This document shows, piece after piece, positions 1-8,132 of a stretch of 53,000 bases of DNA (positions are counted from its first letter, which is position 1; each line of letters begins with the position of its first letter). The stretch covers positions 1-53,000 of the forward strand of contig JAJPHT010000008.1 in NCBI GenBank assembly GCA_021325135.1, written 5' to 3'. The notes under the pieces were generated by a model. That model worked only from the letters and a program-made list of their open reading frames with translations, was not told the DNA's origin and ran no database searches. The DNA comes from Pseudomonadota bacterium. GTDB taxonomy: Archaea; Thermoplasmatota; SW-10-69-26; JACQPN01; JAJPHT01. The translations under genes were made by a program, and so were the position numbers.

Positions 1-155
1 ATTGTCCGGATTCCTTGTAGGGGGCCGAAGTCGCCGCCGAAGGCGGCGACGGAGCGCCCCCTAAGGGCAATTCTGATCGGAATCCGCGGTCGCCGGGGGT
101 CCGAAGGACCCCCCGCCACCGCTGCAAGAAGAAAGAGGCAAACACAAAAGAGCGT
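1..155. other. Hairpin-rich intergenic end
   Basis: I see no gene here. Two strong hairpins with GAA triloops are visible. In the first, GTCGCCGCC and GGCGGCGAC (30-50) are extended outward by AGGGGGC (19-25) pairing with GCCCCCT (56-62). In the second, GGGGGTCC (95-102) pairs with GGACCCCC (106-113). On the minus strand the stretch at about 121-155 reads as a T-rich tract downstream of the gap gene terminator. The hairpins could terminate transcription coming from outside the window on the plus strand, or be remnants of small repeats. Confidence 0.5.
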
Positions 156-184
156 CTGCAACGCGAGCGAAGCGAGCGTTGCAG
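156..184 (-). terminator. Hairpin terminator of gap
   Basis: A 9-bp perfect inverted repeat, CTGCAACGC (156-164) with GCGTTGCAG (176-184), lies immediately downstream of the gap stop codon. On the minus strand it is followed by the T-rich run TCTTTTGTGTTTG. Archaeal RNA polymerase terminates at oligo-T, so this is the natural 3' end of the gap transcript. Confidence 0.7.
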
Positions 185-1240
185 TTAGTATTCCTTCAGC
201 AGGTACTGGTCGAACACGCTCATGCGCTTCTGCCAGTCCTCGGGGTGCAGCTTCCGCGTGGCCATGGCAATGCTGGAGAGCAGCGCGTTGCCGTCCTGGG
301 GCGTGAAGGCGTAGCCCGTGACGTCCTTGCCGTTCTCGCTGACGTGCAGGCTGGGCGTGACGACGACGGTCTGGCTCAGGATGCGGCCGAAGGGGCCGTG
401 CTCGCGGGCGAAGCTGAAGACGAGGTTGGTGGCCGTCTTGTCGGTAAGGCCGACGAAGCGGTCGTTCTTGAGGAGCTTCTTGACGTCGTCCAGCGTCGTC
501 GGGCTCTTGAGGCGGAAGTGGAAGTGCGCGGTGTGCATGAACTGGGTGTTCAGCTTCATCGCGCTGCTGAAGAGGTTGACGTCCTTGTTCAGCGTGCTCT
601 TGTAGAGGTTGGCGGCGTCGGTGGCGTGGTGCGTGCCGCGGGCCTCCTTGTGCTTCTCCACGGTGGGCGCCTGGATGAACTTGGAGTCGCCCACGTCGCC
701 GGCGCGGCGGATGAGGACGAGGCGGCCCTCCTCCAGGTTCGCGCCGTCGTGGGTCAGCGCGTGGACGAGGCGGACGGTGGTGTGCGTGTTGCAGGACACC
801 ACGTGGACGTAGCGCTCCTTGGCGGGGTCGACGGCGGCGTCGTTGATGCCCAGAGCGTACATGGCGCCGAAGCCCTCCTCGCTGCCCTGCGCCATGAAGA
901 GCTTGTCGCCCTGGAGCTTGGAGTAGATGTGCTCCTTGTTCTCCAGGCCCGAGTCCTCGGGCGTGCAGTCGATGACGACGCGGGCGCGCTCCAGGGCGGC
1001 CTGCGCGGAGAGGTCGGGGGCGAGGCCGATCTTCTCGAACTCGGCCTTCTTGTCGTCCGCGACGGCGAGCTTCGCGCCGGCCTTGCGCAGCGCGTTGACC
1101 ATGGGGCGGTCCTCCTTGCGCGGGGAGTGCTTGTAGAAGGTGACCTCGTCGATGCCCAGCTCGTTGCGGTACTTCGCGAGCAGGCCGACGATGGGCTCGC
1201 CGATGGTGCCGGTGCCGACCACGTGGACGATGTTCGCCAT
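185..1240 (-). CDS. gap: Glyceraldehyde-3-phosphate dehydrogenase, archaeal type II
   Basis: A 351-residue cytoplasmic enzyme that interconverts glyceraldehyde-3-phosphate and 1,3-bisphosphoglycerate with NAD(P); in archaea it is often used mainly for gluconeogenesis. The dinucleotide-binding loop VVGTGTIGEP is at residues 7-16, and the catalytic cysteine is C150 within HVVSCNTHTTVR. The length is close to the usual 335-345 residues of archaeal GAPDH. The start is ATG at 1240. There is no convincing Shine-Dalgarno sequence just upstream, so the mRNA may have a very short leader. The gene lies 230 nt downstream of the giant surface-protein operon on the same strand, separated by a fold-back repeat, and ends at a hairpin terminator. 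It looks like an ordinary housekeeping gene. Confidence 0.95.
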   Translation of the reverse strand: MANIVHVVGTGTIGEPIVGLLAKYRNELGIDEVTFYKHSPRKEDRPMVNALRKAGAKLAVADDKKAEFEKIGLAPDLSAQAALERARVVIDCTPEDSGLENKEHIYSKLQGDKLFMAQGSEEGFGAMYALGINDAAVDPAKERYVHVVSCNTHTTVRLVHALTHDGANLEEGRLVLIRRAGDVGDSKFIQAPTVEKHKEARGTHHATDAANLYKSTLNKDVNLFSSAMKLNTQFMHTAHFHFRLKSPTTLDDVKKLLKNDRFVGLTDKTATNLVFSFAREHGPFGRILSQTVVVTPSLHVSENGKDVTGYAFTPQDGNALLSSIAMATRKLHPEDWQKRMSVFDQYLLKEY

Positions 1241-1345
1241 GGGGCTCGATTTTCAGAATCCCGAGGGGGTCTTCAAGGATTCGGGTCGGAGGGTGGTTCT
1301 CCGTGACACCTCCGGGGTGGCAGAGGGTGGGCCCCCCGCTCGCTC

Positions 1346-1448
1346 GGGTCCAAAGAACGCGACGAGCGCAAAGAGCGCCAAGGTCGCCACGGCGTCTTTC
1401 GTCGTCGCGTCCTTCGCGCTCGTGGCGCTCGTCGCGTTCTTTGGACCC
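1346..1448. repeat. 103-nt fold-back inverted repeat
   Basis: The ends are a perfect 24-bp inverted repeat (1346-1369 and 1425-1448, outer bases GGGTCCAAAGAA). Inside that, pairing continues imperfectly (about 11 of the next 14 positions), so the whole segment can fold into one long hairpin. It lies between the stop of the 1237-aa surface protein gene (1471) and gap. It could be the transcription terminator of the large operon or a MITE-like insertion; there is no obvious target-site duplication and no reading frame inside. Confidence 0.75.
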
Positions 1449-1470
1449 TTGACCAGGGAGCCGATCAGGC

Positions 1471-4400
1471 TCAGCGCCGGCGCCTCAGGAGCAGCGCCCC
1501 AGCGACGACCGCCAGCGCGACGAGCCCCACGCCGGGCCCAGGAAGCGCGTTCCCGGCCTTGGCGCTGAAGACGACGGCGCCTTCGGAGAGCTTCTGGTTG
1601 CCCGCGGCGTCCTGCGCCGTGACGTCCAGCGTGTAGGCGCCCGCGGAGGGGTTGAGGGGCACCTCGAAGACGCCTGCGCTCTTGCGGATGGCGTTGAGGG
1701 TCTGCACGACCTGGCCGTCCTTCTTCACGAGCACCTGGACGGCGGTGACCTTGGCGTCGGTCTCGACGCGCACGGTGGCGTCCTCCCCGGCCTTGGGCGC
1801 GCTGGGCGTGAGCGTCACGCTGCGGATGCCCGGAGGCGTGTTGTCGACGGTGAAGTTGAAGAACGCCACGTTGGGGACGTGGTAGAGGTTCTGCGCGCTC
1901 ACCATGACCTGCACCGTGCCGCTGGCGAAGCCGCTGGTGTCGAGGGTGTAGTTCCGGCCCATGTCGTAGGTCACGCCGCGCACGGTGTAGTTCGCCGACG
2001 CGATGCCCAGGGGGTCGCTGATGGCGAGCTTCACGGGGGCGCCCGTGCGGATGGTGGTCGGCTGGCCGGGGGCCAGCGCGATGGTGGGCAGGCTTCCGGG
2101 CGTGATGGTGAAGTGGGCGAGGATCTCATGCGTGTCGTTGGCGTTGGGCGTGGGCGCGTTGTCGATGGCCGCGAGGGTGACGCCGTAGGCGCCGGCCGCG
2201 GTCCAGGGCTGCGTCACGGCGTAGACGCCGTCGCTGCCGGGGAGCATGAGGAGGCTCACCACGTCGTTGGCCGGCGTCACCACGTTGGCGCGGACGCTGG
2301 AGAGGCCCGTCGCGTCGGTGATGGACGCGCGGATGGTGACGTTCTGGCCCAGGGTCGCGGTGGGCGGGTCCACGCTCACGGCGGAGATGACGGGCTTCGC
2401 GTCGTCGATGACCGTGGTGGTGGCGGTCGCGAGGACCACCGCGCCGGGGCGGAAGGTGGGGACGACGCGCACGGTGACGAGGTCGCTGGACGTGCCAGGC
2501 AGGTCCGGGATCGTCATGTCGACGCGGATGGGGATCAGCGCGAGGCGCGGCAGGTCGAGGTCCAGCGAGGTCTTGCCGACGGGGACCCAGCCGTGGGCGC
2601 TCTGGATCTCCACGTGCACGGGCTCCGAGGGCTGGTTACCCGTGTACTGGACCTGGAAGACGTTGGGCGGCTGGCTGTAGGAGATGGCCTCGCCCGGGTG
2701 GCCGTCGAGCCCCTGCGCGGGGACGAGGCGGATGGCGTTGGCGGTGCGCAAGGTCACCGCGCGCGTGGCGGCGTTGTTCGTCTCGTCGATCTCCGAGATG
2801 GCGTTGGCGGGGTCGATGGTGGCCTGGAGGACGACGGAGCCGTCGAGGCCCGTCGTGTCCCACACGAGGGGCACGTCGCGCAGCGCGCCCGCGCGCAGGT
2901 CCGAGGGGCCCAGGGTGACGTTGCCCACGAGGGTCTGCGCGCCGTCCTTCACGGCGACGACGCCCACGGTGACCGGGCCCGCGGGCGGGTGGTTGCCCTG
3001 GTTGCCCACGCGCAGCGTGAGCGCGACGGGGTCGCCCGCGTAGGGCGTCGTGGTGTTGAGGTCGATGCGCGTGACGAAGAGGTCGGGGCCGCTGATGCGC
3101 CCTTCGACGACGGTCTCCTTGGGGCGGCCGTGGTCGCCGCTGGGGGAGAAGGTGAGGGTGAGGCGCGAGATGTCGCCCACCTCGCCGGCCGCGGGCGCGC
3201 GCAGCGTCACGACGACGTCGCCCTCCGAGGCGCCCGTCCCCGAGGAGCCCACGGGGTTGAGCACGAGGGAGGTGGGGCTCGCGGTGGCGCCCCAGCTGGC
3301 GTCGGAGTTGTCCAGCTTCACGCTGAAGTTGCTCGCCTCGTTGCCCACGTTGCGGACGTGCACGGTGTAGGTCGTCGTGTTGCCGGGGTCCACGAACTGG
3401 GAGGAGGGCGTCGCGGTCAGCTCCGCGTTGGGGCCCTGGATGACGCTGACCTTGGCCTCCATGGGGGCCGCCACGGGGCGCAGCGCGGGGCGGTCCTGCG
3501 GGTCGGTGGAGGAGACGTTGACGAAGAAGTCCGCCAGCGTGTCGGGGGGCGTGTTGGGCGGGACCGTGGCGTTGAGGGAGAACGCCGCGGAGCCGAAGGG
3601 GGGCAGCGTCAGCGTGGTGTTGGAGACGGACCACGTCCAGCCGGGCGGCTGGTGGGCCACGGCGATGGTGAGGTTCTCGGGGCCGTTGCCCGGGTTGCTG
3701 ACGCTCATGCTGAAGCTCGCCGTGTCGCCGGGCACCACGAGCTGCAGGGGGTTGACCAGCTGCGCGCTGAGGCCGTACTGCTGGTCCAGGAGCAGCGTGA
3801 ACGCGACGCGCGCGGGCGTCGTCGCGTCGGTGGAGGTGCTCTGCACGAGGTACGAGACGGTGTAGTACCCCTTGGTCGCGTTCGCGGGGGGCGAGAGCGT
3901 GGCCGTCGCGGTGGCGTGCTGGCCCGCGTCCAGGTCGACGGGGGCGGGGATGGACGTGGAGCCGAGCCACGAGTCGTTGATGGTGGAGTGGTCGCGGTCC
4001 AGCGTGATGGCGTACTGGTCGTGGGCGTTGCCGGTGTTGGCGATCACGAGAGGCAGGCTCGTGACGTTGCCGATGCTGGCGCCGGTGAAGTTGTCCTTGA
4101 GCGTCGTCGTCACGTTGAGGCCGTGGCGCGTCGCGACGAGGAAGGGCAGGAGCGTGGAGGCCTTGCACTCGCCCGCGTCGTTGAGCGAGTCGGGGCAGTC
4201 CTGCGTGCGGTCGCTGCGGACGGTGGCGTCGGTCTGCGAGACCCACGCGACGGTGAGGTTGGGCGCGTTGCCCATGTTGAAGCTGATCCCCGCCGCCTCC
4301 GTGGAGGGGACGACCACGGTCACGGTCACGGTCTTGGAGTCGCCGGGGTTGACGTAGACGGGCGGCGCGGGCGAGTAGCTCACGAGGTAGTGCGAGGGGT

Positions 4401-5184
4401 CGAAGCCGCCGGGCCACGCGATCTGGGGCACGAACGTGTCGGCCTGGTTGCCGGCGTTGGTGAGGCGGTACGTGGACGCGATGGCCTGGCCGGGCTGCGC
4501 GGTGCAGGCGGCGGCCGTCACGGCGGGCGCGTCCTTGCAGCGCGCGGCCGCGTCCGCGGGCTTCCACGGGTCGTTGACGAAGGTGACGACGTCGCTGCTG
4601 GGCCGCGGGGGCGCGGGGCGGTCCGGGTAGGAGAAGACCTTGGGCGTCTTGGCGACGATGGTGAAGTACGCGACGTTGTTGTCGGTGGCCGCGTCGGGGC
4701 CGGGGCCCACGTTCCCGAGGCCCGTGGGGTCGGTGCGCGGGCACCCGTTGTCCTGGCTCACGCAGGTGTTCTCGATCTTGGTGCCGATGTAGATGGCCCC
4801 GTGGTTGGAGTACGCCATGGCAGGCGTGACGTTCCACGAGAAGGTCTTCTCCTGCTCGACGTTGGGGGCAAGGCCGGGCGCGAACTGCACGTAGCACGCG
4901 GGGGGCTGCGTGTTGTCGCGGCCGCTTCCCGCGGTGGTGAGGCAGTCGGAGGAGTGCGTGACGTCGTTCCAGCCGACGAAGACGGTGAAGGTGGGCGACT
5001 GCGCGGTGCCCACGTTGCGGACCTTGACGTGGACCGTCGTGGTCTGGTTCACGATGGGGTTGTCCACGGTGAAGGACGTGACGACGAGGTCGGAGCCGGT
5101 GCCCTGCGCGTGGGCCGTGAGGGGGAGCGAGCTGAGGGCCATGAGGGCCACGAAGGCGACGGCGACGGTCCTATTCGGCAGCAT
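1471..5184 (-). CDS. Secreted CARDB/Ig-like surface protein, 1237 aa
   Basis: A predicted cell-surface protein and the last gene of the giant operon. A signal peptide covers about residues 1-26 (MLPNRTVAVAFVALMALSS, cleavage near AHA-Q). A CARDB-type beta-sandwich follows at about 29-150 (start VVTSFTVDNPIVNQTTTVH). Several NEW3-like beta-sandwich repeats (NAGNQADTF, NTGNAHDQY, NPGNGPENL, NVGNEASNF) occupy roughly 230-680. A second CARDB domain is at about 695-820, with the typical EIDETNNAA end. Two Ig-like domains are at about 925-1030 and 1105-1205. The C terminus PGPGVGLVALAVVAGALLL followed by RRRR resembles a PGF-CTERM-type sorting tail. The start ATG at 5184 overlaps the previous gene by 14 nt. 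There is no enzymatic domain; it is probably structural or adhesive, and its ligand is unknown. Confidence 0.85.
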   Translation of the reverse strand: MLPNRTVAVAFVALMALSSLPLTAHAQGTGSDLVVTSFTVDNPIVNQTTTVHVKVRNVGTAQSPTFTVFVGWNDVTHSSDCLTTAGSGRDNTQPPACYVQFAPGLAPNVEQEKTFSWNVTPAMAYSNHGAIYIGTKIENTCVSQDNGCPRTDPTGLGNVGPGPDAATDNNVAYFTIVAKTPKVFSYPDRPAPPRPSSDVVTFVNDPWKPADAAARCKDAPAVTAAACTAQPGQAIASTYRLTNAGNQADTFVPQIAWPGGFDPSHYLVSYSPAPPVYVNPGDSKTVTVTVVVPSTEAAGISFNMGNAPNLTVAWVSQTDATVRSDRTQDCPDSLNDAGECKASTLLPFLVATRHGLNVTTTLKDNFTGASIGNVTSLPLVIANTGNAHDQYAITLDRDHSTINDSWLGSTSIPAPVDLDAGQHATATATLSPPANATKGYYTVSYLVQSTSTDATTPARVAFTLLLDQQYGLSAQLVNPLQLVVPGDTASFSMSVSNPGNGPENLTIAVAHQPPGWTWSVSNTTLTLPPFGSAAFSLNATVPPNTPPDTLADFFVNVSSTDPQDRPALRPVAAPMEAKVSVIQGPNAELTATPSSQFVDPGNTTTYTVHVRNVGNEASNFSVKLDNSDASWGATASPTSLVLNPVGSSGTGASEGDVVVTLRAPAAGEVGDISRLTLTFSPSGDHGRPKETVVEGRISGPDLFVTRIDLNTTTPYAGDPVALTLRVGNQGNHPPAGPVTVGVVAVKDGAQTLVGNVTLGPSDLRAGALRDVPLVWDTTGLDGSVVLQATIDPANAISEIDETNNAATRAVTLRTANAIRLVPAQGLDGHPGEAISYSQPPNVFQVQYTGNQPSEPVHVEIQSAHGWVPVGKTSLDLDLPRLALIPIRVDMTIPDLPGTSSDLVTVRVVPTFRPGAVVLATATTTVIDDAKPVISAVSVDPPTATLGQNVTIRASITDATGLSSVRANVVTPANDVVSLLMLPGSDGVYAVTQPWTAAGAYGVTLAAIDNAPTPNANDTHEILAHFTITPGSLPTIALAPGQPTTIRTGAPVKLAISDPLGIASANYTVRGVTYDMGRNYTLDTSGFASGTVQVMVSAQNLYHVPNVAFFNFTVDNTPPGIRSVTLTPSAPKAGEDATVRVETDAKVTAVQVLVKKDGQVVQTLNAIRKSAGVFEVPLNPSAGAYTLDVTAQDAAGNQKLSEGAVVFSAKAGNALPGPGVGLVALAVVAGALLLRRRR

Positions 5185-5854
5185 CGGAAGCGGGCTCCTG
5201 GGAAGACGAGGTCGACGGGCGGCGCCACGGGGGGCGCGCGCCGCGGAAGAGGACGAGGACGCTCCCCGCGCCCATGAGGGCGAGGGAGGCGAGGGCCACG
5301 CCCAGGGGGGACGTGGTCTCCAGCGCGGCGCGCCACTGGGCGGGGCCCGCGAGGGAGAGGAGGAAGGCGAGCCCCACGCCCGCGCCCGCCAGCGCCAGGG
5401 CGAGGCCGAGGCGCCCCGCCAGCGTGGCGAGGGCCTCGTCGGTCACGCGGTTGAGGTGGTCCTCGGGGAGGCCGTCGGACTCCACGGCGCGGTGAGCGGC
5501 CTCGTAGCGGCCCATCATGTGGACCAGCTCGCCGTAGGCCAGCGCGGCGCCCGCGAAGGCGAGCCCCACGGCGTAGGCGAGGAGGCCGGGCGATAGCATT
5601 CCGCCGGGCAGCGCGGCGAGGACGAGGAGGAGGACCGCGGCGAGGGCCAGGGGCGGCGACCGGCGCAGGACGCCCACGACGCCCGCGAAGGCGCCCGCGG
5701 CGAGGAGGGCGTAGGAGAGCGCGGCGGGGACCTCGACGCCGAAGAGGCGGTCCGCGCCCTGGCGCGAGGCGGCGAAGGCCAGCGCGGAGGCCGCGGCGAG
5801 GGCGCCGTAGGCGATGCCCTGGAGGCGGCGCTCGTGGGGGAAGGGCTTGCTCAT
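5171..5854 (-). CDS. Six-TM membrane protein of the MoxR/DUF58 operon
   Basis: A 227-residue integral membrane protein of unknown family. Six hydrophobic segments can be picked out, for example GIAYGALAAASALAFAAS, ALLAAGAFAGVVGVL, LALAAVLLLVLAALPGG, LLAYAVGLAFAGAALAYG, LALALAGAGVGLAFLLSLA and LGVALASLALMGAGSVLVL. A hydrophilic loop lies between the fourth and fifth segments (about 105-145), and the tail is Ser/Glu-rich. The start ATG at 5854 overlaps the stop of the DUF58 gene (ATGA), and a GGGAGG sequence in the end of that gene can serve as its ribosome-binding site. Its position suggests a membrane partner of the MoxR/DUF58 machinery. Confidence 0.8.
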   Translation of the reverse strand: MSKPFPHERRLQGIAYGALAAASALAFAASRQGADRLFGVEVPAALSYALLAAGAFAGVVGVLRRSPPLALAAVLLLVLAALPGGMLSPGLLAYAVGLAFAGAALAYGELVHMMGRYEAAHRAVESDGLPEDHLNRVTDEALATLAGRLGLALALAGAGVGLAFLLSLAGPAQWRAALETTSPLGVALASLALMGAGSVLVLFRGARPPWRRPSTSSSQEPASDAAE

Positions 5855-7098
5855 TGGACCAGCAGCCTCCCCTTCTCCATGACGGCGGCGAGGCTCTGGT
5901 CGGGCTCGAAGTCGATGACCACCGCGCCGTAGCCGCGAAGCTCGTTGAGCGTGGCCTGGCGCTCGGCGAGGAGCGCTTCGGCGAAGACGGGCTCCAGGCC
6001 CGGAAGGCTCGTGGGGCGGGGGGAGACGACGGCCACGAGCATGTCGTTGGCCAGGAGGATGCTGGCGGCCTCCACCACGGTGCCGTCGTCGAGCATGGGC
6101 GAGACGAGGAGGACGGGCGTCCTCGGCTTGAGGGTGGGGAGCGTCTGGCTGACGGCGAGGCGCAGCGGCAGGGCGCCGGTGGGCTGCAGCTCCGCCAGCG
6201 TCTCCAGGAGGAGGGGGATCATGCGGTCGGCGGGCTGCGGCTCGATCTCGCGCACGCCCTCGCCGTAGAGGATGACGCGCGGCTGGTCCTTGCGGGAGAA
6301 GACGAGCTCGAAGAGGCTCGCGGCGGCGCGGGCGACCAGGACGCGGCCGCTCTCGCTCTCCTTGCCGGCCGCGGTGATGGCGCGGCCGTCCACGAACACC
6401 GCGACCTCCGCGGCGGTGGTGCGCATCATCTGGTTGACCATCATCTTGCCCGAGCGCGCGCTGGCCTTCCAGTTGATGGCGCGCATGGTGTCGCCGGGGA
6501 CGTACTCGCGCAGGGCGAAGAAGTCGAAGCCGTCGCCGGGGCGGTTCACCTGGTGGTCGCCCATGAGCGGCATGGGGAGGTTTGATATCAGGGCCGCCTT
6601 GCGGAGGTCCTCGCGGCGCGGCAGGACCCAGAAGGTGCTGGTGCCCTCCACGGACCTCTCCTCGTAGAAGAGGCCGAAGGGGTCCTCCAGGCGCAGGTCG
6701 GTGGGGCCGATCTCGTGGACGCCGAGAAGGGGCGCCTGCATCGTGTAGCGAAGCTCGTCGACGCCGCCCGAGGGGAGCGCCACGAAGTCGTAGGCGGCGC
6801 CGCCGGCGACCTTGATCTGGCGGGGGAGGCGGTCGCGGACCTCCAGGAAGAGGAGGCGCTTGCTGGGGTTGCGCACGACGACGCGCGCCTCGGTGGACTC
6901 GCCTTCGGTGACGCGCTGGAGGTCCAGGTGGCGCGTGGCGGTGACCTCCTCGCTGCCGCGGAAGAGCCAGCGGTTGACCAGGACGAAGGCGAGCGCGACC
7001 GTGCCGGCGGCGAGCGCAGCGGGGCTGCGCGCGGCGACGCCCAGGACCGCAAGCGCGATCCCGAGGCCGGTCAACAGGCTCGACTTCCTCGTCCACAT
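5851..7098 (-). CDS. DUF58 domain protein
   Basis: A 415-residue protein anchored by two hydrophobic segments near the N terminus (about 10-50) with a large C-terminal part. It carries the DUF58 signature REYVPGDTMRAINWKASARS at about 193-213. DUF58 proteins are regularly encoded beside MoxR ATPases, and many have a von Willebrand A-like fold after the DUF58 motif; the region from about 235 (AAEVAVFVDGRAITA) fits such a fold but lacks a clean MIDAS DxSxS. The start ATG at 7098 follows the moxR-like stop by 2 nt, and its stop overlaps the next gene as ATGA. It is probably a membrane-bound client or adaptor of the MoxR ATPase. Confidence 0.9.
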   Translation of the reverse strand: MWTRKSSLLTGLGIALAVLGVAARSPAALAAGTVALAFVLVNRWLFRGSEEVTATRHLDLQRVTEGESTEARVVVRNPSKRLLFLEVRDRLPRQIKVAGGAAYDFVALPSGGVDELRYTMQAPLLGVHEIGPTDLRLEDPFGLFYEERSVEGTSTFWVLPRREDLRKAALISNLPMPLMGDHQVNRPGDGFDFFALREYVPGDTMRAINWKASARSGKMMVNQMMRTTAAEVAVFVDGRAITAAGKESESGRVLVARAAASLFELVFSRKDQPRVILYGEGVREIEPQPADRMIPLLLETLAELQPTGALPLRLAVSQTLPTLKPRTPVLLVSPMLDDGTVVEAASILLANDMLVAVVSPRPTSLPGLEPVFAEALLAERQATLNELRGYGAVVIDFEPDQSLAAVMEKGRLLVQ

Positions 7099-7100
7099 GG

Positions 7101-8132
7101 TCAGACCTTGGGCACGGGCGTGCTGTCGAGGATGCCCTGCATGATGTCGGACGCCTTGACGCCCTTGATGCGGGGCTCCGGCTTCAGGATGACCCTGTGC
7201 GCGAGGACGGGCACCATGAGGCGCTTCACGTCGTCGGGGACGACGTAGTCGCGCCCGTGGAGCGCGGCCCAGCCGCGGCTGAGCTTGAAGAGGTTCTGCG
7301 TGCCGCGGGGCGAGGAGCCCGCCACGAGCTGCGGGTGCCTGCGCGTGGCGTCGATGAGCGTCGCGATGTAGCGGATCAATTCGTCCGCGACGTGGACGTT
7401 CTCGATGGCCTTCTGCATGGCGACGATCTGCTCGGCGCTGCTCACGGGCTTCACGTCGAAGTCGTCCTTGCCGCGCTTGGCGCGGCGGATGAGGATCTCC
7501 GCCTCCTCGTCCAGCGAGGGGTAGCCCATGCTGAGCTTCATGGCGAAGCGGTCCATCTGCGCCTCGGGGAGCGGGTACGTGCCGGCCTGCTCCACGGGGT
7601 TCTGCGTCGCCATGACGACGAAGGGCTTGGGGAGCTTCTGCGTGAAGCCCTCCACGGTGACCTGCTTCTCGGCCATGGCCTCCAGCATGGCGGACTGCGT
7701 CTTGGGCGAGGCGCGGTTGATCTCGTCCGCCAGCAGGTAGTTGGTGAAGATGGGGCCGGGGCGGAAGTCGAACTCGTGCGTCCTCTGGTTGAGGATGAAC
7801 GTGCCGTTGATGTCGCTGGGCAGAAGGTCGGGCGTGAACTGCACGCGCTTGAAGTCGCAGCCCGACGCGCGGGCCAGCGCGGCGGCGAGCACGGACTTGC
7901 CCAGGCCGGGCATGTCCTCCAGCAGGACGTGGCTGCCTTCGGTGAAGATGGCCAGCACCACGAGCTTGAGCTGGTCCTTCTTGCCGACGATGACGCGGCC
8001 CACCTCGTCGGTGAGGGCGGTGCCCGTGACGCCGACCTGGCGGATGGCCTCGCGGATCTTCGGGTCGCGGGGCGGGCCTTGCGCGGCAGGGCCCGCGGGC
8101 GTGATGCGGGTGGTCGTCTCGGGCGGGGTCAT
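7101..8132 (-). CDS. MoxR family AAA+ ATPase
   Basis: A 343-residue cytoplasmic AAA+ ATPase. Walker A is MPGLGKS at residues 74-80, Walker B is LLADEIN at about 133-139, sensor 1 lies in VVMATQNP (about 172-179), and the family motif GTYPLPEAQMDRF is at about 184-196. The C-terminal lid region contains SPRGTQNLF. MoxR proteins are chaperone-like ATPases that mature or insert partner proteins, often vWA or DUF58 proteins. The start ATG at 8132 overlaps the stop of the DUF4350 gene as ATGA, and DUF58 follows 2 nt after its own stop. It is the only obvious energy-using component in the operon, so it is the likely assembly factor. Confidence 0.95.
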   Translation of the reverse strand: MTPPETTTRITPAGPAAQGPPRDPKIREAIRQVGVTGTALTDEVGRVIVGKKDQLKLVVLAIFTEGSHVLLEDMPGLGKSVLAAALARASGCDFKRVQFTPDLLPSDINGTFILNQRTHEFDFRPGPIFTNYLLADEINRASPKTQSAMLEAMAEKQVTVEGFTQKLPKPFVVMATQNPVEQAGTYPLPEAQMDRFAMKLSMGYPSLDEEAEILIRRAKRGKDDFDVKPVSSAEQIVAMQKAIENVHVADELIRYIATLIDATRRHPQLVAGSSPRGTQNLFKLSRGWAALHGRDYVVPDDVKRLMVPVLAHRVILKPEPRIKGVKASDIMQGILDSTPVPKV

